Below are positions 1-8,538 of a DNA stretch of 64,000 bases, one piece after another (position 1 is the first letter of the stretch; each line of letters begins with the position of its first letter). Origin of the DNA: Fragilariopsis cylindrus CCMP1102. Its lineage: Eukaryota > Bacillariophyta > Bacillariophyceae > Bacillariales > Bacillariaceae. The notes under the pieces were generated by a model. That model saw only the letters and a program-made list of their open reading frames with translations, searched no databases and was not told the DNA's origin. The stretch is taken from the NCBI GenBank assembly GCA_900095095.1, contig FMBT01000320.1, forward strand, positions 124,001-188,000, written 5' to 3'. The position numbers and the translations under genes are program-made.

Positions 1-2
1 AA

Positions 3-407
3 TCTAGTTCTAAAAACAAAGTAGCCAAACGAAGACTGGCTAATAAAGAACGTACGACTGCTGCTGCTGCTGCGGTTGCGGAAGGGAAAACTAAACATAA
101 AAAACAACAACAACTACAAAAACAAGGTTCTTCACTCTCATGTGGAAGCATGATGATGACTACAACAGCAACAAGTAATCCATCATCATTCATTAAGTCA
201 ACGACGCAGACTGACTACAAAGACAACAAGACTTACTCTGCTGAACGCGTCAATCCAACTGTCTTTAGTAGTAGGAACCCACAACATCCTGTTTCGAATC
301 TTATGAGAAGAAGCAGTAGTGATATCTCATCTGATGAACCAATTCCTATATCTGCATTTTCAAACAATAATCAAGGACCTGTCGGAAGGAATGAGAGACA
401 ACTTTAA
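3..407 (+). CDS. C-terminal part of an unknown Ser/Thr/Lys-rich protein (5' truncated by window)
   Basis: The frame is open from the window edge to the TAA at 405-407, so this is the last ~134 residues of a gene that begins upstream. An internal Met occurs at 150, but coding-like sequence continues upstream of it in the same frame. The visible part starts with a basic stretch (KVAKRRLANKER), followed by an Ala run, Lys/Gln-rich sequence and a Ser/Asn/Thr-rich tail with short motifs such as RRSSSDISSDEP, which resembles a phospho-acceptor site. The basic segment could be a nuclear localisation signal or the edge of a DNA-binding region, but too little is visible to name a family. Low-complexity composition matches other host genes here. 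Confidence 0.5.
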   Translation, partial: SSSKNKVAKRRLANKERTTAAAAAVAEGKTKHKKQQQLQKQGSSLSCGSMMMTTTATSNPSSFIKSTTQTDYKDNKTYSAERVNPTVFSSRNPQHPVSNLMRRSSSDISSDEPIPISAFSNNNQGPVGRNERQL

Positions 408-784
408 ATTACTTTCAAGGGCACACACGGTGTGTGAGGTATAGAATAACTCGACTCGACACGACTCAGAATGGAACGGAACGGAACGGAACAAAATTGT
501 TATCTGAAATATATACTATGCATAAGGGATGTGGATCAAAACATATATATATATATATAACTATCTATCAAGTAAAGCACTTTCATACGTACGTACGTAC
601 GTACGTACGTCCTCTAATTGTGTGTAGTTGATTTTTATTTATTTCAAATTTATTGGTATGATTGTGTATTGTAATGATATGTATGAGAGGGTAAAACCAA
701 ATCCCCTTCTTCCCTTTCTATTCGTCGTCGTGTTGTATTCGATGTACGATGAACGATATATGATATATTGTTTTTAGTGTAATT
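408..784. other. Convergent intergenic region with short tandem repeats
   Basis: This is the gap between two convergent genes. It holds an AACGG run near 476-495, a (TA)n tract at about 541-560 and six perfect ACGT units at 587-610. I see no coding signal in it. Confidence 0.5.
587..610. repeat. (ACGT)6 microsatellite
   Basis: Six perfect tandem copies of the palindromic tetramer ACGT. Shorter copies of the same tetramer occur near 6947-6960. Confidence 0.9.
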
Positions 785-3307
785 TTAGAACATAGCGACG
801 ACGATGACGAGTACGATCGTCCAAGAAGTGAGTGCAGCTACTGCTACTGTTGAGTGTGCAGAAGAAACGGATGATCCATTGATCTCATTCTCATTCTCAT
901 TTTCATTCCATGGACTACCACTACTAGTACCATTCGTAGTTTCTTCGGTAGTAGTTTCACCTCCTCCTCCTACCGCAGGAGGCAGAGTCGTAGTTGGACT
1001 GAATGTAGCAAACTCTTTTGATACAGCAGCAGTAATAGGTGCGTCAGTAATCGGACTGTCGGTTGGACTAGCAACTACAATAATAGTAGGACTTAGTGTA
1101 TTAGCACTTGGTGGTTCTGTTTCTGTTACTGATGTTGTTGCATCCGTCGATGTTGTTGCCTTAATCGTTGGTGCAACGGTAGGTGTTTTATCAACATCAT
1201 CGCCACCTACTACTTCTACTCCAGATGCAGATGCAGACGATGGTGGATTTGTTGTTGTTGCACTACTACCGTCGTCCGCAGTACTACTAGTAGTAGTATC
1301 AGTGATAAAATTTTCTGTACGACAACAACCTAAATAATCACCACTGGATGTTGGACAGCAATTTCCACTTAAAGCTTCACAACCTAACCATAATCCACAG
1401 ACAGCATTTTCTTCTATACTATCGTTGTTATCAACTATTTCCGTTACAGCAAGTTCCGGTACGGACCAATCAATGGCACCAAAACTATAGGTAACACCAT
1501 CATTAGTACCACAATCGAATGTAAAGTCGACAAAATGTGACTTCAATGATAAATCCGCTTCCAGGAAACCCCAATTTCCTTCAATGGTATTATTTGGATC
1601 TTGTTCTTGTCTCCAATCATTATCAATACCGGTAAATATATAGTACGGCCAACCTTGTTCTTGCAGATAACAATAGGAATCTGCCATATATTGTTGTTGA
1701 TTATCAATGGATGCCACACCCACACCATCAATATATCCAGCGGAGGGCCAACCATGTTCCCCCAATATAAATTCTTTTCCATCCTGTTGTAATTCTGGCA
1801 ATGATACTAAATAGGATAATTTTTCATCTAAATTATCCACCGCTAAATCAATAGGAATGGCTTCCCAAAATGGAAAAGTATTTGTCATAATGGTATCCAC
1901 CGCGTTCCGTAATTGTTGTGAATTACTATAGATCGGTGCAATCTCCACAATAGTGGTTGGTATATCCATAATGTTATATTCGACTAATAAGGATTTTGTG
2001 GATTCTAAATTTTCAATTGCCTCATCAATGGTAACATCACCTCTGTATATAGCTTCACTACCAACACTAATACCTAATAAATGACTAAAATCGGTATCTG
2101 TAGTTTCTGTTGTATCTGTTGTATCCATTAATATCAATTCCAGTGCATTTAATTCATTGATAAAATTGGTGGGATCATTATCGACCCATAATCCTAACCA
2201 CATTTTTTGTAAATTAGTAGTCGATAATTCATTATTTAATACAGACCAGACTAATAAACCTTGATTGCAATCGACTAAACTTAATAATCGAATACTCGAT
2301 GTGACTTTGGACAATTGTAATAAATCACGGACAATTTCCTCTCGTGTTTTACATCGTTCCATATCCGGGGCCCAATCGGGACCTTTTCTGGTATTATAAT
2401 TAATACCATGAAATTCAATTGGTACTACAACTTTTGTGGTTGTTGTTGTTGGTGCTGTTGTTGTGACTGTTGTGTTTGTTAAGTCGGTGGCGGTAACCTT
2501 TGTTGTTAAATCGGTGGTGGTGGTTGTAACAATAATAGGTGTCTCTGTAGTAGCAGTTGAAGAATCGGAATTGGAATCGGAATTAGAATCGGAATTAGTT
2601 GTGTCCGTGCTCGTAGGTCTTTCTGTAGCAGCAGCTGCACCACCACTACCACCATTACCACCATTGGTATCCATAAAGGATGTATCTTCTACAGCTGCAC
2701 CACCACCACCACTACCAACGCCACCACCATCCTGTGGCTCTTGTTGTTGAATAATTTCAATTGAACCTTCAGGTGTACAAACTGTTCCACGTAATTCAGA
2801 AGAAACTACTACTGCAACTCCATTTCCATCAGGACAGGTAGTCACGGATGACATACCATCTGCGGCACATGCCCAATATTCATCATAAAATAAATTACAA
2901 GTACATGTCAGACTTGGTTGACAGTCTAATTCTAATTGTTGATCAGTACATCCAACACCAACCCATACATGATCATATCCACATACTTTCCCATCTTGTT
3001 TTTCAATATTACATTGAGTATTTCCAGGATCTAACATGTCTATTGGACATGGACTTTCTCTTTCTTCTTCTTCTTCCTCTACTACTTCTTCTACGACTAC
3101 TTCTTCTAGTTGACGTTCACGTTGACGTTCACGTTCACGTAATGGAGTATTACCAGCATTAATAGCACCAACATCAACCCTGTTAGTTTTAGTGTCAGCA
3201 GCCCCACCAGCTGCGGCGGCGGCGACGGCGGCGGTGGCGGCACCAATAGTAGTCGTAGTAGTTGATACTATTGTGAGTAGAAGTATTACTAACGTAACTA
3301 CTTTCAT
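785..3307 (-). CDS. GH17-family beta-1,3-glucanase-like protein, secreted and probably GPI-anchored
   Basis: The frame opens at 3514, but I place the start at the ATG at 3305-3307 because it begins a clear signal peptide (MKVVTLVILLLTIVS); upstream residues are simple His/Ile repeats. The product is about 840 aa. In order: signal peptide; acidic/Ser-rich stretch; a Cys-rich module (about 65-145); Thr/Ser linker; a GH17 catalytic domain (about 297-590); a second Cys-rich module (NCCPTSSGDYLGCC); a long Thr/Pro/Ser stalk; and a C-terminal hydrophobic tail typical of a GPI-attachment signal. GH17 hallmarks are FHGINYN at the first strand, GSEA near 418 (acid/base Glu) and GEHGWPSAG near 514 (nucleophile Glu). 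The usual Asn before the acid/base Glu is Ser here. Likely role: hydrolysis or remodelling of beta-1,3-glucan at the cell surface. Family call is firm; substrate and GPI anchoring are inferred. Confidence 0.85.
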   Translation of the reverse strand: MKVVTLVILLLTIVSTTTTTIGAATAAVAAAAAGGAADTKTNRVDVGAINAGNTPLRERERQRERQLEEVVVEEVVEEEEEERESPCPIDMLDPGNTQCNIEKQDGKVCGYDHVWVGVGCTDQQLELDCQPSLTCTCNLFYDEYWACAADGMSSVTTCPDGNGVAVVVSSELRGTVCTPEGSIEIIQQQEPQDGGGVGSGGGGAAVEDTSFMDTNGGNGGSGGAAAATERPTSTDTTNSDSNSDSNSDSSTATTETPIIVTTTTTDLTTKVTATDLTNTTVTTTAPTTTTTKVVVPIEFHGINYNTRKGPDWAPDMERCKTREEIVRDLLQLSKVTSSIRLLSLVDCNQGLLVWSVLNNELSTTNLQKMWLGLWVDNDPTNFINELNALELILMDTTDTTETTDTDFSHLLGISVGSEAIYRGDVTIDEAIENLESTKSLLVEYNIMDIPTTIVEIAPIYSNSQQLRNAVDTIMTNTFPFWEAIPIDLAVDNLDEKLSYLVSLPELQQDGKEFILGEHGWPSAGYIDGVGVASIDNQQQYMADSYCYLQEQGWPYYIFTGIDNDWRQEQDPNNTIEGNWGFLEADLSLKSHFVDFTFDCGTNDGVTYSFGAIDWSVPELAVTEIVDNNDSIEENAVCGLWLGCEALSGNCCPTSSGDYLGCCRTENFITDTTTSSTADDGSSATTTNPPSSASASGVEVVGGDDVDKTPTVAPTIKATTSTDATTSVTETEPPSANTLSPTIIVVASPTDSPITDAPITAAVSKEFATFSPTTTLPPAVGGGGETTTEETTNGTSSGSPWNENENENEINGSSVSSAHSTVAVAALTSWTIVLVIVVAMF

Positions 3308-4329
3308 TCTATTGGATTTTGAATCTGGAATTTGAATCTGGAATCTGGAATCTGGAATTTGGATATGGATATGAATATGAATATGAATTTCGATTGCCGA
3401 TATAGAAATAGTTGTGATGTATACTGTCCTATTACTACTACTACTTGTATTAGCTGAGGAATATAATTTTATTTGTACTAATATGTGTGCGTAGTTATTT
3501 GAAGTGCCAATCACTTAATATCGGTAATCTTTATATTATTATCTCTATGTATGCATGGACGTTATTAGATAGTTATTGTTGGTTTATGTTGATGTCGTGT
3601 GAAATGTGTTGTGGTCAAGTACGACTTGATTTTGTATCTGCTGTAACTATAGTAGCGCTTAACGCCTACCGTATACTGTACATGTGCAACACTCCTACAA
3701 TAACCGTTACCTGCCTCTCCGTGTCAACAATTAAGGCTTTGACATGTACAGTACAGTACAGTACATAGTTGTTTTGAATGTGAGAAGCGCGCCGTGTCGC
3801 CAAAAATGAAATTTATTTGTAAGAACAGTATGTAGAAAGCAAATGAGAGGAAAACAAAAGTGTTCGGAGTTGGATCGCGTTTAAACAATTTTGTGAGTAT
3901 TGTAGCTAACGTTACCGGTATCCTCACAAGTCAATACATCATACTAGTACTAGCAGTACAGTGTAGTCGATGCTCTATTGCAGTAGTTAAGTAATTTAAT
4001 TATTGCAGTAATTAACTAGTTGAATTATTGGCTCATATTCCGAGCAAAAAAAAGTGTGTCATTAGTTCCTAAACTGGTACTGTAGGACTATGTTGTGATT
4101 GTATGGTACGTACCGTACTACAGACAGTAGTAAGGTAGTACTCCTACACATTAATTTATTGCACATATTACCTACCGTTACGTACTACATTACTCCTACA
4201 CGACATTTGTGCATTGATTGATTTCAAATCATACGACGACTCACTCGACTCGACTCCTCAGTTGACATATTCAAAAAACAGAGCTTTTTATTATAATGAG
4301 ACTAGGAATATCATTACTAGGCACAGAAA
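3308..4329. other. Intergenic region, no gene recognised
   Basis: This contains the probable promoter of the minus-strand GH17 gene and AT-rich sequence with several GTACAGTAC-type motifs (for example 3744-3766). Short open frames here have no coding character. Confidence 0.4.
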
Positions 4330-5290
4330 ACTATTTCTGCAGGCGAGTAGAAACACAAATAGCAACATCTACATAGCGATAGGAAACCCCAGTACCAGTG
4401 CCTTTTTTGTATGTTCAGTACAGTACTGTACCGTTTGTATTGTTACAGTATAACATTACCGTCTGTTCGTTGAATCAACATTTATCAATAGAGAGCAAAG
4501 GTGAAAAAGATTATAAGGAGGATTGAATTTCTGCACAGGAAAGATTGTGTTGTTTTTGGTCAATCGTCAAAGCGATACTAGTAGAAGAACCAGTACCCGT
4601 GCCGTTTTGAATATATAGTACAGTACCGTTTGTATTGTTCCAGTAAGATATTGCAAGTTTGTTCTTTGATGTAACATTTATCAATAGTAAAAAGTTAAAA
4701 AAAGATTTAAGGAGGATTGAATTTCTGCACAGGAAAGATTGCGATAGAAGAACCAGTACCAGTGCCGTTTTTGTATGTACAGTACCGTTTGTATTATGTT
4801 ACAACATGATACTGTCGTTTGTTCGTTGATGCAACATTTATCAATGCAGAAAGTGAGAAAATATAAGGAGAATTGAATTTCTGCACAGGAAAGATTGTGT
4901 TGTTTTTGATCAATCGACAAAGCGGTAGAAAAACCAGTACCAGTGCCGTTTTTATATGTACATTACCGTTTGTAATGTTACAGTATGATATTGTAACATG
5001 TATCAATGAAAAAAGTTATTCCGATACGCGACGCAATGAAAAAAAACTATATGGAGGATTGAATTTCTGCACAGGAAAGATTTTGTTGTTTTGTGATCAA
5101 TCGTCGAAGCAAATAGCAAAACCAGTATCAGTGCCGTTTTTAATCTACAGTACCGTTTTGTATTATTGTTATTATAGTACACTTGCCGTTTGCTCGTTGA
5201 TGTATCATTAATCAATGAAAAAAGTTATTCCGACGCGACGAGAAACAATATAGGGAGGATTGAATTTCTGCATAGGACATAGTGTGAATC
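4330..5290 (+). repeat. Degenerate tandem array, five to six units of about 155-200 bp
   Basis: The phrase GATTGAATTTCTGCACAGG recurs near 4521, 4715, 4871, 5057 and 5258, giving spacings of about 194, 156, 186 and 201 bp. Each unit also holds AGTACCAGTGCCGTTTT, a GTACAGTACCGTTTGTATT segment and an ACATTTATCAATG segment in the same order. A partial unit precedes the first (4330-4500). Units differ by substitutions and deletions, so this is an old or drifting array. Short open frames across it overlap in both directions and appear to be by-products of the repeat. Confidence 0.85.
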
Positions 5291-5427
5291 GAATCGTACG
5301 CTTATATTCAAATAAGACAAGATTGAAGTTTTGTGGTTCGCACGCGTTCCTATACATTTTTTATTAAACTGAAACGTGTGAAAGCGACGTTGAGTGAGGG
5401 ATTTATGGGGTTACAAGCGCTCAAAGA

Positions 5428-5673
5428 ATGAATAGTGTCAAAACACTGACTCGTGCCAAAATCATTAAGGCTTATCTTAAATACGATCTTGCATTCAACT
5501 TCATGCATGTTCTCTGTACCCTCTTATTAGTACTGGTGGCGGCAAAATCAATCGACGAATGTCTCTTTCACCTCACTCTCACAAAAAAACAAACAAAAAA
5601 AATACATAACTACTGGTACAGCAAAACAACACGCTTAGCTTTTTTCCATTCCAGTAATAACACACAATTTTAG
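5428..5673 (+). CDS. Doubtful small ORF with one hydrophobic segment
   Basis: An ATG-initiated 81-codon frame with a hydrophobic stretch (HVLCTLLLVLVAAKS) in the middle and a Lys-rich tail. It lies just upstream of the 5736 gene on the same strand and ends 62 bases before its ATG, so it could equally be its 5' leader. No family is recognised. It could be chance. Confidence 0.15.
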   Translation: MNSVKTLTRAKIIKAYLKYDLAFNFMHVLCTLLLVLVAAKSIDECLFHLTLTKKQTKKIHNYWYSKTTRLAFFHSSNNTQF

Positions 5674-5735
5674 AAAAACATCAACAACAACAGCAGCAGC
5701 AATAAAACAACAGAGCAGCAATATAGAGAGAAACA

Positions 5736-6551
5736 ATGTATCTACCTACTCCTAATCCCATCCAAAGTGATCATCTGTTACTCATGAAACAACAACAACA
5801 ACGACAACGACAACGACAACAACGACAACCACTAATTACAATGAAAAGGAAGAAAAAGTCAGTTTGTTTCTTTGGTGTTGTGTTTGTAAAACCATATGAA
5901 AAAGCTTCCTCTCAAGAAGCAGTCGATATTTGGTATACTGACGAGGATATGGCATTATTTAAAAAAGAGGGACGTGACATGACAGTATCGTATCGGAATT
6001 TAACTACTTCCACCACACATAATAATACTAAGAAAGATGATAATGAGAAAGACAATAAAGACTTGTCTATGTATCGTGGATTTGAATATGGTTCGATACG
6101 AAGACAAAAACATAAAATTGTAGCAAATCGATGTGTCTTATATGCACAACGGCAAGGGATGACTGCACGACATATTGCTTCCGTCTATAGAAAAGCAAAT
6201 GGTTGGTTTACGGATGTTGCTTTCCTACAAGCTGTTCATGATTGTATTGAACTTTATGATGATACTAATAATAATAGTAATGGTAGTGGTACAGTCAATA
6301 AGAATAATAAAGGACCACCACCACAACAAGAAATGATGAGGATGACTACAACTCTTCCCTCCGTGGCAGCCATGATTCCACCTCGATTATTTCCTTTTGC
6401 GATGAAAAGTGCTCTTGCGTTACGAAAGACTACGACTGGAAATAAAAGAACTACTAGTACTCCAACTACAACGACTAATAATATTGTTACATCAATAGAC
6501 GACCAAAAACGTAGAAAGAGACAACGACGAGCTCTTTTTTTGCTCAAATAA
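5736..6551 (+). CDS. Conserved diatom-type hypothetical protein
   Basis: 271 aa, starting at an ATG in good context (gagaaacaATG). A Gln/Arg repeat (about 17-33) precedes a conserved-looking core: FFGVVFVKPYEKAS, then IWYTDEDMALFKKEGRD (about 68-85), a Asp/Asn-rich spacer, and MYRGFEYGSIRRQKHKIVANR with YAQRQGMTARHIASVYRK (about 112-155). The order 'W-Y-[ST]-x-E/D ... RG-E ... A-x-x-Y' resembles a large uncharacterised family found in many diatom genomes. The C-terminus is Asn/Thr-rich and strongly basic. Function unknown. No intron is needed. Confidence 0.7.
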   Translation: MYLPTPNPIQSDHLLLMKQQQQRQRQRQQRQPLITMKRKKKSVCFFGVVFVKPYEKASSQEAVDIWYTDEDMALFKKEGRDMTVSYRNLTTSTTHNNTKKDDNEKDNKDLSMYRGFEYGSIRRQKHKIVANRCVLYAQRQGMTARHIASVYRKANGWFTDVAFLQAVHDCIELYDDTNNNSNGSGTVNKNNKGPPPQQEMMRMTTTLPSVAAMIPPRLFPFAMKSALALRKTTTGNKRTTSTPTTTTNNIVTSIDDQKRRKRQRRALFLLK

Positions 6552-6976
6552 GAATGAAAAGTCACACACACAATAAAAAATAAAATATAAAATATAGAAT
6601 ATAGAATAGAATAATTGTAAATATATAAGATAAGCATACAGACCCCCTACATATAGACCCTCGCAAAACAAATACTATAGAACGAGAAATAGTTCCTATC
6701 ACAGCTGCAGAGAATACCATCTAGCTACAGTAGTAGTAGTAGTAGATTGATTCGATTCCTTCATTGCAACTGCACGTTTAATTTCTCTTTTTTGCCTACT
6801 AAACTTTTGATAGAGATGCAAAAGTATATATATAACAATCATACTAGTCATGTACACCATATTCTAGGAATAGTCAGATACTATTGTTTGTTTTTTAATT
6901 AAAAAGTTTAATTACTATCAGAATATATTTTTGCTATTATACAGGAACGTACGTACGTACCATCCCCGAAATATTA
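6552..6976. other. Convergent intergenic region
   Basis: AT-rich sequence between the 5736 gene and the minus-strand 6977 gene, with a short TAG-type trinucleotide run near 6727-6746 and ACGTACGTAC near 6948-6960. Nothing else recognised. Confidence 0.4.
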
Positions 6977-7519
6977 TTACTCTGATGGTGGTTGATACGA
7001 TGTTAAAAAGCGTTTTGCATGATTCGTCCATGGTCGTCGTCTATTATTTGAATGATGACGATTTATTGTTGGATGATGATGATTGTCATTGTCATTCTGT
7101 TTGATTTGTGATACTCGTAATATATCTTGATCTAAAATCCGTCCCGATGCAATCACTTGATTTAAATTATTCTTCTTGTATTTTTTGTCGTCTTCGTCAT
7201 CGTCATTTCCCCAAAAACTTACACCAAGAGTAGCACAATAATGTACGTCATCAGGAGTAGGACATTTCTTACAATTCTTATTAGTCCGAATAGTAGTAGT
7301 AGTCCAAGATTCTAGAGCTTCTTCTACATCATTTCGGTCAATACGTGTCACACTTCCAGGTGTAGGTAATAGATGTTTATTCATTACGACGATATTATTA
7401 TAAGGATAATAATAGTCATCATCATTATCATCATCGCCATAGTCACGAACTGGTCTTGAGCGTTTGGGCTGCTTATTATTCTGGTATGAATTTGATAATA
7501 TTGTTGTTGCTTTCGTCAT
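6977..7519 (-). CDS. Hypothetical acidic/Asn-rich protein
   Basis: 180 aa from an ATG at 7517-7519. Features: a short basic patch (KQPKRSRPVRDYG), an Asp/Tyr run, a more complex central section (LLPTPGSVTRIDRNDVEEALESW, then CKKCPTPDDVHYCATLGVSFWG) and a C-terminal His/Asn/Arg stretch ending in PWTNHAKRFLTSYQPP. Three Cys lie close together in CKKC...YC, which might bind a metal, but there is no second cluster. No family recognised. Amino-acid composition is like neighbouring host genes, which supports a real gene. Confidence 0.5.
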   Translation of the reverse strand: MTKATTILSNSYQNNKQPKRSRPVRDYGDDDNDDDYYYPYNNIVVMNKHLLPTPGSVTRIDRNDVEEALESWTTTTIRTNKNCKKCPTPDDVHYCATLGVSFWGNDDDEDDKKYKKNNLNQVIASGRILDQDILRVSQIKQNDNDNHHHPTINRHHSNNRRRPWTNHAKRFLTSYQPPSE

Positions 7520-8538
7520 AGTTATATACGAATTTTTCCTTAGTTGTTTATATTTGATTTATAAATGTTTCGACTGTAATTTGTGATTTCTTTCTTGGAT
7601 GATTGTATAATTCAAGGTATACTATTTTCATTTGTTGTTTGTTGGGGTGATGAGATTTCTTGAAATGATTATATACTTAAAGTAATATTATTTGCATTGT
7701 TCTTTGTTTGTATTGTTTTGGGGTGATGATATATTTGTGGATGGATCAGATTTTCTATCGTGCGTGAATTTTTATATTTTACGAAAAAGCGCATACAGAC
7801 TGTAATTTTTATCACGATATATACTTAAGGGTACTGTACCGTGAATTCGATGGACAGCCACGTCTAGATTTTCGTTCGCAGATTTCCTGTATGCATTCTG
7901 TACCTGCCTTATTGTGATGATTCAACGAAACAATGCTTTTTTTTTTAGTCCTAATTACAGTGTGTAATTGAAACACTGCATTTACTGGTGAATTTTATAC
8001 TCAAGAACGTTTGGTATGGGCGAAGGGTACTGTTACTTTACAATTAGGTCTAGATGATGGTTCTAGTAATAATGCTGTTGCTTTGAAAGACTGAAGGAGC
8101 GTTTTGTTAGCTATGCTTGTTGGCATTACGTCAGCAGCAACTGCGCCTCCATAGAAATCACTAGAGGGTATCTACACATCGTTCTCCATTTGATGACTAT
8201 GCATTGTATGCGAACGTGAACGTCCCTCTCTGCTCACGTAAAGAGTGTGCATACTATATTAGAGGAAAGTTGATGAGAGTTTCAGACGCGCGAAGTATGC
8301 GCTATGCCGCTCACGAATGAAAACGGGACTCTTGTCGTGGCGTCAATATTGCTTGGCTACAAGTGAATCATTCGTGCTTTCACGCTTCCATTTTGTCTGT
8401 GCACGATTTTATGAACAAACACAGCACTCCGAATGAATGATAAAGAATTTTTCCGGAATTCATTCATCAGACATAAAAATCCAAGTGATCACCACTTTTT
8501 CGCACGATAACAAATACTCAACAATAAATAGGTATACC
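7520..8538. other. Divergent intergenic/promoter region with an orphan coding-like fragment
   Basis: The gap separates the 5' ends of the 7519 minus and 8539 plus genes and so should hold both promoters. A near-duplicated sentence occurs at about 7570-7660 and 7660-7745 (TTTGTTTG...GGGGTGATGA). The fragment at 7981-8094 is listed separately. Confidence 0.4.
7981..8094 (+). pseudogene. Orphan coding-like fragment
   Basis: Read in one frame this gives 37 residues of balanced, non-repetitive composition (FTGEFYTQERLVWAKG and on) ending in a TGA at 8092-8094, with an in-frame stop just upstream (about 7969). The fragment has no start codon, and composition differs from flanking noncoding DNA. 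It may be a remnant of a decayed gene or a terminal exon. No family recognised. Confidence 0.25.

Noticed and set aside
804-1337. 177-codon plus-strand frame opposite the GH17 gene
   Set aside because: It mirrors the Ser/Thr-rich stalk codons on the other strand. The GH17 frame has a signal peptide, catalytic motifs and a longer length.
4330-5290. Tandem array considered as a CRISPR array
   Set aside because: The repeat units are ~155-200 bp, diverged, and without regular unique spacers. The window is eukaryotic.
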